Assembly (NCBI RefSeq): GCF_000006405.1
Contig: NW_003214550.1
Span: 37,435 to 92,354 of the forward strand
Direction: 5' to 3'
DNA length: 54,920 nt
Origin: Perkinsus marinus ATCC 50983
Taxonomy: Eukaryota > Perkinsozoa > Perkinsida > Perkinsidae
The notes under the pieces: model-generated
What the model was told of the DNA's origin: nothing
Database searches by the model: none
Seen by the model: only the letters and a program-made list of their open reading frames with translations
Translations under genes and position numbers: made by a program
Shown here: one piece after another, positions 1 through 12,411 of the stretch
Layout of the letters: each line of letters begins with the position of its first letter
Numbering within the stretch: the stretch's first letter is position 1

Positions 1-185
1 TCAGGTCATTAGTCCTACTACCATTCCTACGTAATGTTATCATCTTAGTGTACCAAGCTGCCAGAGTTTGGTGCATGCTCCTTCGTTATTGCTGGTTACG
101 ATGATGGTAAACAATTGCTACAGGCCACGGATACTCCACTTGTCATAAGTATCATGGCTGATGCTCAGAAGATCGACCGGAGTAG

Positions 186-3100
186 TTAGCCCTCCAGTGC
201 TGCTTTACACTCGCTACTTAGGTAATTTACTCTCGGTACTTGAGGATTTGAAGGTTGCTTTGAAAGAGGTGAGGATGTTATTTGATCAACAACAACAACA
301 CAATTAGTCATATTTCTGTTCTTCCTATCGTTGTTGTGTTCCAAGCCACTCTCCAACTCGGGGTCTTCGAGGGAATTATCTTGCAACTACATCGTTATTT
401 CGTGTCCTACAGTATGCACTCACTACCCAAGATACTCAACATTAATATTCTAAGGACACTCGATAAATAGTTCATGCAGTAGCAAACATTTCATGTCTTT
501 TTACTCGTTTTACATTTTACTCGTCGGGTGTAGCATTAGTAGCATTGCTACCGTTACCACCCTCTGCTGCTCCCTTCATTTTCATGGGAGTACTATCCTT
601 TATTATGTTATCCCGTGGAATGTCCTCTTCATGGTAACCATGAGGGTCGTCAGTACTGGCATGAACCATAGCCTCAGAGTTGCCAGCAGCTCGATGATGA
701 TGAACAACATGTACTGCTGCTACTACATCGGTGGAGGAGGGCGGCGGCGGTAGTGGTGAGGAACTTGACTCCTCTACACTGACGTCCTCCTCTTGTAGAG
801 GTAAGCTATTATCTAGAGCAGCCATCCCAGCTAGTTGAGATAGGAAGATATTGATAGTGTTATCGATGTCTTTAACATGCCCTCTCACCTACTTGAAAAG
901 CCACCAACCTACTACTACTACTAGCATCACCTCCTCCTCCTACTTACCGTATTAGCCACTACTGTAGATAGATCCTCCTTCACTGTATTCCATTCCTTCT
1001 GCATTGATTCTTTGAATGCCTCTGTAGTGGTACCCATCCTCGCGATATGTGCATATCTAGATAGGAGCTCCCCCTCTAGATGGAGAGTCTACCTATCTAC
1101 CTCTCCTCCATCTCCATCACTAACCTCTCTCTATCCTCCTGTAATGAGGTCCTTAAAGACTCTGATACACGACCTGCCACCAATGGTTACTTAGCCATTA
1201 CTACCCCTTCTACTACTACTACTACCAAGTTCCTCCCTCAAGTGTTGTATCTCCTCTGTAGTTATGGCATTCTTCTGCCGTAGAGTAGCAGTACGATCGT
1301 CAAGCATCCTCTATAGATAATGAAGCACTATCCCTTTAGTATGGAGTTATCATCACCTTCAACCCTTCAGCAGCAACAGCCCCAGTAAGAGATGCACGCC
1401 TAGACTGCTGTTTCCTCCTGCTACTACCGCTGGGATACCCTTCCAATACTACAGCCTCACAGGCTTCCCTAGTCTTGTTGATATCATCCTAATCACACAC
1501 GATATTATCATAAACAGTAGTAGTAGTATGAGTGGTCACTTGTAGTTGCCTAACATGATCGTCCATATCCTTATGAATACCATCTATAACCTCTTGTAGT
1601 AGTAGTTGCTGCTGCTCGGTGCTTTCAGCTGCTGCCTCCCCCGCCGCTAGCGCCGGCCCCTAAGGGTCACCACACTATCTACACCGTTATCATGACCTTG
1701 ATGATGATCACCTCAATGATCGGGTCATCGTTATTGTCGTCGTCGTCCTCGGTCCTGATCCTCTCCAAGCCTCTCGTATCCCCTCCCTCCCTCCTCTCCT
1801 CCTCCTCCTCTATAGGGCGTGCCTACCCAACACTACTAAGCAGAGCGAGCCCGTGTAGGGTACATCCATGCCAACTGACTGCCTCCTCTCATTATCCCTC
1901 TTCTCTGCTGTGTTATCACCTAGACAGCATGCTAACCTCTCCCCTGGATGTGGTCTGTATCCTACTAGTATGGTAGGTAGGTTTTTGGCATAGGGCATCA
2001 TCATCATGAATCTGACGTGTATGAATAGCAGACGACGACGACGACGTCGCTATGAGGTGATGGAGCTGTTGATGTATAGCAGAGCATCTAAGGCGATAGC
2101 AAGATAGTCAGTCCAACTTACTACCACTGTCCTACCTAGCAGCTATCTCCTCCCTCCTATCCTCAATATGGAGGACCCCATCCATGCCCTCTGCCATGGT
2201 AGTAGCATCCTTACCCATCTTGAGGCCTACGTCCTAACCTCATCAATCTCCCACCCTATAGTGCCCGTCTGTTCATCATACATGACCGCCACTCGAGGAT
2301 GCCCCTCCTCCTTCTCCTGCTCTCCCCAGGCCCTCTAAGCACTTCTCCTCTATAGTATGAAGGGTGGATAATATCCTCTTGGCTGCCTTCACGACCTGGC
2401 CATGACACAGGGTAAGGCATCATGTGAGGGCGTGGTAACTACTTCAGTAGTTTGAGTCGACTCATCGGTGGATTCACCCTTCCCCTCCAACCTCCCTGAG
2501 ACCTCCTCCCTCAACCTAACGAGCCCCTCTCTCTAGGGTATACTTCCACTCAAACGCCTCCTCACATCCTAGTAGCCTCCTCCATAGCCTCCAATCGTCC
2601 AAGCATAGTCTCCTTGATCGTCTCTAGCCTATCCTTGGTAGGGGTATGTAAGGTCCCTACTCCATCTCGATTGCCACCTATCATACTACCTCAACGGGGC
2701 GGCTCGACAACATCAACAAGAGGGGCAGCCTACCTCCGACGGCTAGGTCCTCCTCCCCCATCACATCACCAGCAGCAGCAGTAGGACTCATTGCTTCCTT
2801 AGTGGCCCCAAGGGATAGTCTGTTACTACTCACCATCCTCTGCCCCTCATCCCCTATAGGTATGCTCCTACCCTTTAGGCTTGCATCCAGCCGCATAGTA
2901 ACCTGTAAAGAGATCCTCCTGTACCACTCCCCACCCCTCTACTCCTACCTGTTCATCAAGACTCTCTAGGAAGGCCCTAACCATACCATCCACAGCCAAG
3001 CGGAGATCATCGAGGTCTGTGGTAAGGCCCTTGAGGGCAGCAGCTCTATCCTCCTCCTCCATCACCTCCCCTTCCCTACCCTTCAGCCCATCTGAGTACC

Positions 3101-5911
3101 CAGAGACCCATCCAGCTCGACACAAGGCCCCCCTGCCTACCATCGAAAGCCTCCCTCTTGTTAGCCTCCCCTACCACACCACCTTGTCCTCGACGCCGTG
3201 GGACTTCATAGCCACGGTGACGACTCTATCACACTCTGTAAGCTTCGATCGACAGATGTTTAGTTACCTCATGAGGTTCCCGAGGTATGGATCTCCTCAT
3301 CACTGACTCCCGTACCAAGGAATCGAGTGATCCTCTCTGGTCATCCATGATGTGATCCTTAAGCCTCTTACAGGCCACCGCCTCCAATACCCCCGAGCAT
3401 CTACCTTCCCATTGCCGTTGCCACTCAGCATACCTAACCTCAACACCGGTACCACTCCCACAGCCAACAGACTGACTACTACCTCTTATCATCAGCTACT
3501 CCACGACGATCCATACGGGTCGATAGGGTCCTTATAATCCCTTCCAATCGAGATGCTTCCGATGCTACGAGGTCCCTGGCCATCTGCTGGCCTCCACTAC
3601 CCAAAGAGTCCATCTCCTACAGAGGGTGTCGATCGACTATTCCTCGTTTAACAGATACCACACCTCCCGCAACTCCTGTTTAAGATCCTCTAAAGCCTCC
3701 TTCCCACAAATAGATACGTCCTCTATCCTCTGTTGGAGTTCCTCAATAGTATTAGCCCATGCACCATCCTTAGTCAGCATGGACGTCATCATACCATTCA
3801 CCTTATCATCGATGTACCTACACAAGGGGAGTACCACCAGCATAATCATGATGATGATGAGTACCTGCTAAGCCTATCAGCTCGATCAGCATCATTAGCT
3901 GCCTTCCTATGGACCTTCCTCCTAATGGATTCTACTTCCTTCTGTAATCCATGTACATCAGTGACCTACCCTAACCCTCTAGCAGACTAACCCTTCAACC
4001 CTCCTCTTCCTCCCCTCTACCTGTGAGGAGGATACCCTCCTAATACCATCCCTCAATAGGGCGGCAAGAGTATGGCACTCCTGAGCCCTAGAGGAGGCCT
4101 CCTTAGTGATAGCATCGGTCAAGGCTTGCTGGGCTTCGGTTACTTCCTTTCTAATACCCTTTACCGAATCAAGGACGGTGGCCTCAAATGCTGCCATCTT
4201 GTCGAGGAGGTCTGCCTCCAACACTCTAGCTCGGTCACTATCATCAAAGCTGCCTCTCCCTTGCACTTCTGCATCGATAACCCTTGCTAGAGTCTAAAGG
4301 TGACATGTACAGATGCTGCTGGCTTTCTTCTCCTCCTCCAAGTGAGGGCCCACCTCCAACTGATGTGAGGCCTGCTTGGCCGACCTCATGGCCTTCCTTG
4401 AGTCATCCATAGCCGTGTTAGTCTTACTCTGAAGGATGAGCAGGATGAGGTGATGTGTGCATAATGATGGATAGTAGTAATAAGCCTACCTCTAGATCCA
4501 TCAAAGACCTCCTTATGCCGGCCACATCAGTTACTGCCGTATTCCGTACTTCCTTAACCGAGGCTTCCATTCGATGCTCGTGTTCTGATATTAGACTCTT
4601 TATAAAGCCGAGGAGGTCATCATGGATCATCCTTATAGCCTGAGAGTAGATCCTTTAGTGATGATACCCTACTAGGGCCCCTCCCCCCTCCCCCCCTACC
4701 TCCTCCCTTCCCTTAGTAGCCTCGGCTATTGCCCTATCTCGAGCACTATCGATCTTACTCGTCATCTCAGTCTCCATGGATGATATCTGCCCTCCACTTC
4801 CTCCTCCTCCTCCTGATCCCTACCCCCCATCCACCTCACCAATTGAAGTATGTCATCATGTCGCCTAGCCACCTCAAAAAAGCATGCCTCCTGTACTGCT
4901 GCTATCTGCCGAGATACACGACTCATTGCCGCATCAAGGCCCGCTGTTGACAGTACAGTCTCCTTCCCTAGACTATCACCTGACGACCACCACTACCTCT
5001 CCTTCCCATATTGCATCCCTCTAAGCAACACCGACATACCTCCATCTCGTTCAGTGATAGTATCCACCTTGCCGCCTACACCCAATAGGCCTATACTCAA
5101 TCGACTCTGTTGTTCCTTAACCTCAGCCAATGCTTCCTGTAACTCCTCATTCAGCACCATCAGGCCACCTACAGACCACTACTTAACATGAGCACCTACA
5201 CTCAAGCCTACGTTCCGTTATGGTCTTGTGTACGATAGCCTCTACCTTATGGTCGGACATCCCTTCTGCCTCTAGTGATGCTACCCTTGTGCGGAGGTCT
5301 ACTTGGGCCTTACTAGCCCCCCTTAGCTGCCTAGCCATTGTCGTAAACTCATCACGAGCTTGTTCATTTATCTAAAGGCCATTGAATGAGCACCATACCC
5401 TATGAGATGGTATACCACTGAGATTTGACTCTGTAATTTGCGTAATAATCGAGTATAAATCTGATTATTAGAGTCCATCTTCATAGCAACAGCCTCTATC
5501 CTATCCTCTTGCCTCTCCATACGGTCTAGTATATATCCCATCTAAAGGATGAGGCATCAGTAACAACCCTTAGGGTTATCAGAAGACCCCACCTGTCTTC
5601 GTATGGTGGTAAGCGTGGCATCCTCCTCCTCCTCATTATCATGAGCCTCTCTGTGTGCAGGGTTGTTATTGAGTATCCTCCTCCAACGATGTGGTCTGAT
5701 GCCTCCATCAGCTACCTTCAAGGTGGATGGAGTTATTACTATTACTATACCCTAGTACTACTTCTGGATTAGATCCCTCTGGTGATCTAGGAGGAGGAGG
5801 AGGAAGTGAGACATTACCCCCACCTCTGACGAATTGAATACCCCCCTTATTGCTAGGTAGGCCGGCAGCAGGAGCTACTACATTGAGTGGTGGGAGCAGA
5901 CGCCCTGACAT
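186..5911 (-). CDS. Long coiled-coil protein, many short exons
   Basis: Not recognised as a named family. The minus strand shows a chain of short open segments separated by GT-AG introns of about 30-55 nt. The ATG at 5911 starts a Pro/Gly-rich head of about 66 residues. One clear intron runs from GTGGGG to CCTTTAG near 5590-5540, and the next exon reads DRMERQEDRIEAVAMKMD. Exons near 5390-5200, 4630-4430, 4266-3979, 3849-3637 and 3143-2870 are rich in E, K, Q, R, A and L with heptad-like spacing (for example LQQRIEDVSICGKEALED), so most of the protein is probably a coiled coil. The C-terminal exons (888-517 and 386-186) are Ser/Pro/Asn-rich and end at a stop near 186. The transcript strand is strongly purine-rich. 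SF-assemblin-like or other cytoskeletal roles are possible but unproven. The exon chain is incomplete and could hold two genes. Confidence 0.5.
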
Positions 5912-6796
5912 TAATTAAGGTCAACTACAGCAGTAATTCATGAGGAATGGCCTTATACTACTAGGAGTACACCGCTGTGTAGAGTAACCACAAGGGTGGC
6001 TCATTACATCCCTATTACAGTTAGACCTACTCCCAATGATGATAACATACTCAACTCAGTGTAGGGTATGAAGATCGTATATGAAGAGCAATGCTATTAT
6101 CATGTACTTGCGGGTATCCAAATATACGTGTAGGAAGGTCTGTTGTGTCGGATGGTGGAGTACTTGAATATTGTTAGAATGACCCCATTGTTGAATGTGG
6201 TGTATGGTGATGACTATGAGTCACGAGTGTGTGTAGTCCAAGCCATCGGAGCATATCCCATCATACACACGATCTAGTCGATAACACGACGACAAGAAGC
6301 TTATCTATGAAGTTATCACGACTAGGATCCCTCAAAGTGTTTGGCACAAGATACATTATCAATAACTCTGTTCGTAGTAGTAGTACCCAAGATATACAAT
6401 CGTACAATACCACATAAAGTGATGTACGCAGTGCTTATAGGACCTTAAATACTAATAACATACTCGACTACGCTATCGAATCTATGTCGTTGCGGTCTGA
6501 ATTGGCCATTTCAGGAGTCTTGCTCACTTGTCTCTTTTTGCACTTCCTCATCACTTCACAGAGTTTACAAGCACGCATGATACATATCTCATGCTTCCAA
6601 TCAGATATACCACAAATGGTAGACTTTGAATAAGACACAGCAATGTGCACGGCCGTGGACGGCAGACGAATATGTTATCCATACCAGTCATATAATATAA
6701 ATAAAAGGCTGTCAACTTGGTCGTTATTAACAACCACCATTTGATGATGATGATGATGATGATACTGAGTCTTCCAGTTGTTGTTGTTATACCTCA
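5912..6796. other. Intergenic, divergent promoter region
   Basis: No convincing coding exon was seen on either strand. The interval separates the minus-strand coiled-coil gene from the plus-strand transporter gene, so it probably holds both promoters. A short TGA trinucleotide run lies at about 6741-6763, about 35 nt before the transporter ATG. Confidence 0.4.
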
Positions 6797-7981
6797 ATGG
6801 GACGTACTACGTTCTATATCCTAGGCCTCCTCATTTTTGGATGTCTTAATACTATAATGAGTAAGGTCCAGTTTCAGATAATATCGGTTGGTATAGAAGG
6901 GCATACCAAGTTCTTCAAGAAGCCATGGTTTAACACCCTCACTATGTTCCTTGGTATGTGCATAGTCCTTGCCATACACTTCATCACGGTCTGCTACAAC
7001 CGACAATCATCGAGGAGGAGTCAACAGCCTCTATTAACCCATCACCAACACCCTGAGACATCATTTAAGAAGGCCTCCTGGTTGATAGCATTCCCTGCCG
7101 CATTAGACCTCATTGCTACCGTCTTCTGCTTCCTTGGTTTGCTCTATAACTCAGCATCTGTCTATCAGATGTTACGTGGATCCATGATAATATTCTCGGC
7201 CATATTTTCCGTTATGTTTTTGAAGCGACAACTACGGCTTTATCATTGGTTTGGAGTACTCATCTGTGTCGCAGCGGTCATTGTTGTTGGTGTTGCTGGT
7301 ATGAAGAGTACTACTACCATCAGCTCTCCTACTGATACGGGCCTTCGAGCCTTCGGTATGGCTATGATAATCCTAGGGCAGATCGTTCAAGCTCTTCAAG
7401 TAGTGGTAGAAGAGCGTCTATTACGACATCATACGATAGCCCCCTTCCTTATCACTGGTATGGAGGGCATCTGGGGTACACTCTTAATGCTCATTATCGC
7501 CTTTCCTATTATCTACCTCATCCCAGGGAATGATGCTGGAAGTGCTGAGAACCCCATAGACACCATGGTTATGATCGATAACAGTACAAGCCTCCAGTGG
7601 CTCATCCTACTTTATATTTTCTCAGTATTCACCTATAACATGTCGGGTATGTTGGTCACCTTTGCCCTATCAGCTGTACATCGTACCATGCTAGAGGCAT
7701 CGAGAACAGCAGTTATTTGGATAGTGGATTTAATCATCCATGCTATAGCCCCTGAGTCGGTGTTTGGAGAGGTGTGGACTATGTGGTCCTGGCTTCAGCT
7801 ATTTGGGTTTGGGTTATTGATATTTGGCCAGGCTGTTTATTCGGATATCATCCGTATACCTGGTTTCTACTACGACAGAGCTCCTCCCAAGCCAGAGCAT
7901 CTCCGATCTCCTGCGGCAATGATGAGTAATGTTCCCACTCCCCCGCCGAGTATTCGCCACAGAGAGAATCCAGTAGATTAA
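6797..7981 (+). CDS. SLC35F6: SLC35F6-like drug/metabolite transporter (EamA fold)
   Basis: A single uninterrupted ORF of 394 codons, unusual here because most neighbours have introns. The product is a multi-pass membrane protein with about ten hydrophobic segments. It matches the SLC35F6 (C2orf18) pattern throughout: an N-terminal helix with CLNTIMSKVQF, then MFLGMCIVLAIHF, then SASVYQMLRGSMIIFSAIFS (residues about 125-145; human has SSFQMLRGAVIIFTGLFS), then ILGQIVQALQVVVEERLL, then EGIWGTLLML and ASRTAVIWIVDL. Length is close to the human protein (about 370). SLC35F6 relatives lie in lysosomal or other endomembranes and belong to the DMT superfamily with nucleotide-sugar and CRT-type carriers; the substrate cannot be read from sequence. 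The tail after residue 355 is Pro-rich and likely cytosolic. Confidence 0.88.
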   Translation: MGRTTFYILGLLIFGCLNTIMSKVQFQIISVGIEGHTKFFKKPWFNTLTMFLGMCIVLAIHFITVCYNRQSSRRSQQPLLTHHQHPETSFKKASWLIAFPAALDLIATVFCFLGLLYNSASVYQMLRGSMIIFSAIFSVMFLKRQLRLYHWFGVLICVAAVIVVGVAGMKSTTTISSPTDTGLRAFGMAMIILGQIVQALQVVVEERLLRHHTIAPFLITGMEGIWGTLLMLIIAFPIIYLIPGNDAGSAENPIDTMVMIDNSTSLQWLILLYIFSVFTYNMSGMLVTFALSAVHRTMLEASRTAVIWIVDLIIHAIAPESVFGEVWTMWSWLQLFGFGLLIFGQAVYSDIIRIPGFYYDRAPPKPEHLRSPAAMMSNVPTPPPSIRHRENPVD

Positions 7982-8479
7982 TTGTATCACTCTGATATGT
8001 CATCACTTCTCTCGATTCCCCACAGCTCTGTGTTGCCAGTAAGTCTAGCCTTATACAATAGGCTATTCACGATTAGAAAGATTGCATGACCGGGTTGCAA
8101 GAGGATTCTAAACTGAGGGTTCCACAGCTGCTGAGACGTGTGAGGCTTTGTTAATCACAGTTGTCATTCATGGAGAAAGCGAGTTATCCATGTTCATCGA
8201 AGCATCCGAGACCTAATACATATCGTTGAGCGGCTATGTCAATTATCACAACCTGCGTTGTCGAGGGCCATTATTTTGAGATCAGTGGGTCTAGGAGAGT
8301 AGAACGCATCATTGTGCAAGTCTACTCCAGGACCCTTGATCTCAACGAGATGTTTGCCATTTGCTGTTCTAGGTTTTCCCTTCAGTTGTTAAAAGGTAAG
8401 AATCATGTCCAGAGTAAAAGGCTAGTCGTCTAACTAATCAACACAATCGGAGTAGAATAATGAGAAGTGATCATGATAT
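7982..8479. other. Intergenic, converging 3' ends
   Basis: Lies between the stop of the plus-strand transporter and the stop of the minus-strand oxygenase-like gene. Short ORFs occur but show no coding character. No RNA gene was seen. Confidence 0.4.
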
Positions 8480-9012
8480 TTACTCCTCTAGGAAGTATCG
8501 GCAAGCTGCAGCGAGTCGTCTCTTATCTGCTGTAAGTAGTATGATCATCATCGTCATCCATAATAGCATTACCATGCATTGGGGGTCCAACCGAGTGGAA
8601 GTATTTATGGGGTTCAAAGATATACCTGATACCATTCGAAGATTTCAATGTACCAACATCGAGACCTACATATCCCCTTCATTAAGAATAAACTGTTCAT
8701 TTTCAATCGTGCATTCAGCGCTTCCTCGTATGCAGAACAATGCTGTGAGGTCGCTATCATTGCCCCCGTCTCGATGCCTAATAGAGCCGATAGAAGGATG
8801 GACTAAGGTAAGGATACTCACCTTGTCATACCATTAGAGCCTGCCGCCATATGAATGAATTCAATAAAGCATAATTTGAGTTTCTGCCTCCACTGGCCTT
8901 CCTTAGCGAGGCCCATCCTACGAATATGGGTGGAGTTACGTTCCCCTAGAAGCTGTCTGACTCTAGCATCTATCTCACGTATGAATGGTACCTGAACATC
9001 CTGGTTGTGCAT
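8480..9012 (-). CDS. Small 2OG-Fe(II) oxygenase/cupin-like protein, four exons
   Basis: Assembled from exons 9012-8822, 8777-8670, 8625-8573 and 8529-8480 (TAA). All three introns are 43-45 nt GT-AG, and the reading frame continues across each junction, which strongly supports the model. The product is about 133 residues: a basic N-terminal helix (IREIDARVRQLLGERN), then FIHMAAGSNGMTRHRDGG, a beta stretch LTALFCIRGSAECTIENEQF, then LNEGDMYIFEPHKYFHSVGP and a final DKRRLAAACRYFLEE. The HRD, the later FHSV and the following RR recall the His-x-Asp...His plus Arg set of 2OG-Fe(II) oxygenases. The G-D-x-Y-I-F segment would also fit a cupin. Family assignment is inference; the gene itself is well supported. 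Confidence 0.6.
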
Positions 9013-9416
9013 TGAATAGTTATACTTATTCGCTCATTGCGAGCAAGTATTGGGATAGACTTTAGACTGTATTTAATTAACGCAGTACCAACACTCGGAA
9101 CGGGAGGTCTTGTTTCACGTGCCTCTTCCTACAGATCTCATTATGGTGGAATACTTCCCTGGGGTCATATACAGTGACTGTATCATAGTATAAATCGCAT
9201 GAACCGAACAAGCCTGTTGAATGGATTCTCCCCGCTCCTACATGTTTGCTCTATAACGACTATCACACAATCGGTGAGTTGTAAAATTAACTAGTCATAG
9301 ACTACACTTACACGGCTAGATGCTAGTAGGGAGATCTTAGCTGAAAAACTGGGTGACGAGCAGCATGAACACTCATGGTACTACTACCAGGAGTGTTAGA
9401 TATTGATACAATGAGC
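9013..9416. other. Intergenic
   Basis: Between the 3' end of the beta-trefoil-like gene and the start of the oxygenase-like gene, both on the minus strand. It probably carries the promoter of the latter. No motif was recognised. Confidence 0.35.
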
Positions 9417-10492
9417 TTAGTCAAATGGGGAACTCACCGAGATAGTATATGTCTGGTCCCGGGTTCCATCCCCGACACAACCCTCTTCTTACCGCCTCAG
9501 GATTGATATCATTCATATTCTTGAACGTCTTAATTCCTCCTCTCCTCTTCAACGGTCCTGCTGTACCCACCCTTTCCATCAACTCTTCCGATATCTCCTC
9601 ATCCTTCAATGGTGACGAGAACATGACCCCAGCCACACCGTCCATGGCGCCAGCACCTGGTGCCCAATACAGTCAGCAGCAGCCTTACCCACCTCCCCTT
9701 ACCTTGTGCCTCATAACCCGAGGTCTCAATATCACACCCATCTACCACCCGTTCAAGCTCTCTACAGGCATCTTCGGTATGATCACCAAGGACAGCCCGA
9801 CACTTAACAATCTGAGCCTCTATCTTCTCATACGCTTTTGGTGCTACCACATGCATCCACAAGTCACCAAGCCGATCTCGACAACTCTCTGCATTCACAA
9901 ATAGCCATGCAGTATCCCCTTCATAGAGAGCTCTCGAGTTAGACTGAGGCTCCGGAGGAGCATCACATTGTAGCCAATAGTTGCAGTGGCGAACAAACTC
10001 TCGTTCACCACTACTTCCCAAGGACTGCAATACATACCCTGGATCACCAAAGCCTCTAGCCATGACCAGGAACCAACACTGTGGTTGTAAGTTCTTAGGG
10101 TTGGGCTGCCTTCTTAAAGTGAGATGCCCTTCAGCCTTATGGACGGCCACGTAGATATCCCCTTGATTGAGCAGTCGGAAGGCAATAGCTCGAGGGTTAG
10201 AGGTACTCCTCACAACCTTTAAAGTGAGTACACCCTTACCTCGAACCCTAGACAAGATTTTCAATTGTTTTTTCGTTCGATCTACACCCCAAGCTAAGTC
10301 AGGATAATTAACACTTTGAACATTTACAACAGCACCATGTGATAGGATATCCTCAGTAGTGAGGAAAGGTATCTTGCATGTTGATCTTGGGGTTGCTGGA
10401 ACAGGAGGTTCTTGTTCCCTCTCATCACACGAAGGTGTCTTGCAGCAGCTGCCCTCGGAAGTTCGTCGACGTTTACTCTCACTCGAAGGCAT
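9417..10492 (-). CDS. Hypothetical protein with possible AbfB-like beta-trefoil
   Basis: Exons 10492-9703, 9656-9493 and 9452-9417 join in frame across 46- and 40-nt introns. The ATG at 10492 was chosen because it starts MPSSESKRRRTS, a basic Ser-rich head; an in-frame codon further up (10552) is not ATG. Residues about 50-200 read like a beta-trefoil: AVVNVQSVNYPDLAWGVDR resembles the SxNYPxxYxR start of arabinofuranosidase-B-type domains, followed by AIAFRLLNQGDIYVAVH and YVLQSLG. The C-terminal part (DPLG-like helices, EAVTYTIS end) is not recognised. It may be a nuclear or cytosolic ligand-binding protein. The second intron contains the T-arm-like module described separately. Confidence 0.6.
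9455..9474 (+). repeat. T-arm-like intron module, copy 1
   Basis: GGTCCCGGGTTCCATCCCCG lies in the 40-nt second intron (9492-9453) of the minus-strand gene. In transcript sense it reads as GGGGATGGAACCCGGGACC and abuts the 3' splice site. Confidence 0.55.
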
Positions 10493-10703
10493 ACGATAGA
10501 GTTCCCAAACTATGATAAACAGTTCACTGCTGATTGACGAGACTAATCTCAACTTGACAATACGGTTAGTGTGACAATTTTACACAGGTATAATCGTTCA
10601 AGCTGAGTGATCAATCAAATCTCTTGACAGTAACCTAAGTAAAAGAAACGGTTGCTCACACGCCAAATAATTATCTCTAATAGAGATTCTCTATCCTAAA
10701 ATA

Positions 10704-11179
10704 TCAGTCCCGAATTGTGACCCATAGCGGAATGTGGCTGCTGCTTCTACCAACGTAGAGCACACTGGTGTACTCACCCCGCACAGGTTCGATCCCCGCA
10801 GCATTCATTAATCCGTAGGGTATGAGATGGGCAAGTGATCGAGGGAAGCCGACACAGAAGGCTCCACCATCCACAGAGACATAATAGTAACCATGTCGAT
10901 CCCTTAACCTCGCGGTTCCAATGAGGTATGGTACGTAATGAGAGGAAAGCGTGTCCAATCAGATAGAAGGTAAGTATCAGTATTCATGCTCCACTTCAAC
11001 ATGGCTAACCAGAAATGCTGAGAAGGAATAAGCCACAGACTACAACAACGACAAGTGTATAGTTCTGTCCACAACTGGATCCCAACTACATAAGGAAGGC
11101 CATGTACGCAGGGCAAGTGCAGTGACTCCACTACATGTACACAATTCCTCTCGTATGAACAGAACAAGACCGCTATCAT
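10704..11179 (-). CDS. Unrecognised coding-like segment
   Basis: Minus-strand open segments read RLRDRHGYYYVSVDGGAFC and FPRSLAHLIPYGLMNAAGI down to a TGA near 10704, with other open sequence upstream to 11179. Codon use looks coding, but I could not find a consistent start or splice pattern and recognise no family. It might be an exon of a small gene or a relic. A GGTTCGATCCCCGC T-arm-like string (plus strand, 10782-10796) overlaps it. Confidence 0.25.
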
Positions 11180-11227
11180 AACCGAAACGGATGTACAATA
11201 ACAATTATTATATACTTATTGATATTT

Positions 11228-11243
11228 CGCGCGCCACTAAATT
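11228..11243 (+). repeat. CGCGCGCCACGAAATT motif, variant copy
   Basis: CGCGCGCCACTAAATT, one mismatch from the main form. It lies a few bases beyond the stop codon of the minus-strand phosducin-like gene. Confidence 0.55.
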
Positions 11244-11246
11244 CCT

Positions 11247-12340
11247 CTAAGCACGGAAAGCATTCTGTAAGGTCAAATTGGCATACTCCTTCTCGTTCTC
11301 ATCATCATCAGACTTATCATCATCTACTCTGGATGATTGCTCTCGACGGTCTAGTCCTGAACAAGAATCGAGTTATCTCAAGTGACGCCGCATCGCTCCG
11401 CCTACTTTCGGTGATTTCCCGTCCGACATCCTTTCGAACCCTCCTTGTGAATCGAGTCCGTTCATCATCAGAAGCATCACTATAAGAGTCGTTTTCTTGC
11501 TCATCTTGATCAATCTTATTAATCCCTAACGCCTCCCATACCAGAGTTGGGCTAACGATAATTCGTTTCGTCCACACTTCTTTACCGATCAATTGTTTTA
11601 CACATTTTCCATCAAAATAAACAACAACCGCTGGCAGCCGCAGAGCCGGGAAGCCGATTATCAAATCTTGGTAGAAGCCTCGGACGAACTTTACCGTCCT
11701 CCTGGTCTTAGCCAAGAATGAGAGGGACTCATCAAGTCTCCGGGACATAGCATCATGAAGGTTAGCCAAGTGTACCACCACTACAGACATTTTAGAACTC
11801 TCATTAACTTCTGTAACGAACTCCTGTCGGGCTATATCCTTTATCTTACCACCAGTATCGACCTAGAATAACAATAACTAATGCGACGACGTCGACGACC
11901 AAAGAAAGCAAAGTAGAGACTATGAATGAGACTCAAGAGAAGATGGTAGAAAACAGTAACAGTAGCCAGCGATCACCTCTCTTTCCTTCACCGCATTCCG
12001 TTTCAACTCTTCCAAGCGCTTTGCTCTGATTTTCTCTAATTCATCATCAGCACATTCGTCCACAGTTTGTTGGATATCATTCCCGCTCGGGTCCAGCGGT
12101 CGGGGGGCGAAGTTGCCCAGACGCACCTAAAACCATCGAATAAGAACATAACGGAGTATCTTACGCTCTGCGATGAGATGGCATAACAAACTATTGAGAT
12201 TCAATGATCCATCGATCTATAGGAACAGCTCCAATATCAGGCAGCGCCGAGATGGGACAATTTCGTGGCGCGTGACGATACAGACTCCCTCTCCTTACAT
12301 GAATATCCTCCCACTCAGTCGTTCCTGGTACCAAAGCCAT
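11247..12340 (-). CDS. Phosducin-like protein (thioredoxin fold, PDCL2/3 type)
   Basis: Four exons: 12340-12299, 12126-11977, 11862-11406 and 11356-11247, all in frame. Exon 1 encodes MALVPGTTEWEDIH, matching the TEWNDIL start typical of PDCL2/PDCL3. Exon 2 holds the helix DDELEKIRAKRLEELKR. Exon 3 begins GGKIKDIARQEFVTEVN and carries the thioredoxin-like domain (VVVVHLANLHDAMSR...RLPAVVVYFDGKCVKQLIG). The last exon gives an acidic tail (DDDKSDDDENEKEY) of the sort seen in this family. Phosducin-like proteins assist the CCT chaperonin in folding actin, tubulin and G-beta in the cytosol; that role here is inferred. No redox CxxC is present, as expected. The first intron (172 nt) carries the CGCGCCACGAAATT motif. 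Confidence 0.8.
12259..12277 (-). repeat. CGCGCGCCACGAAATT motif in phosducin-like intron 1
   Basis: Reads CGTCACGCGCCACGAAATT in transcript sense, about 24 nt after the 5' splice site of the 172-nt first intron (12298-12127). Confidence 0.65.
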
Positions 12341-12411
12341 ATCAAACTAACCGCAAAGCTAGTGAGCTAGACTAGTCAGGAAGATTTGAATATTCCCACC
12401 CATTGAAGGCT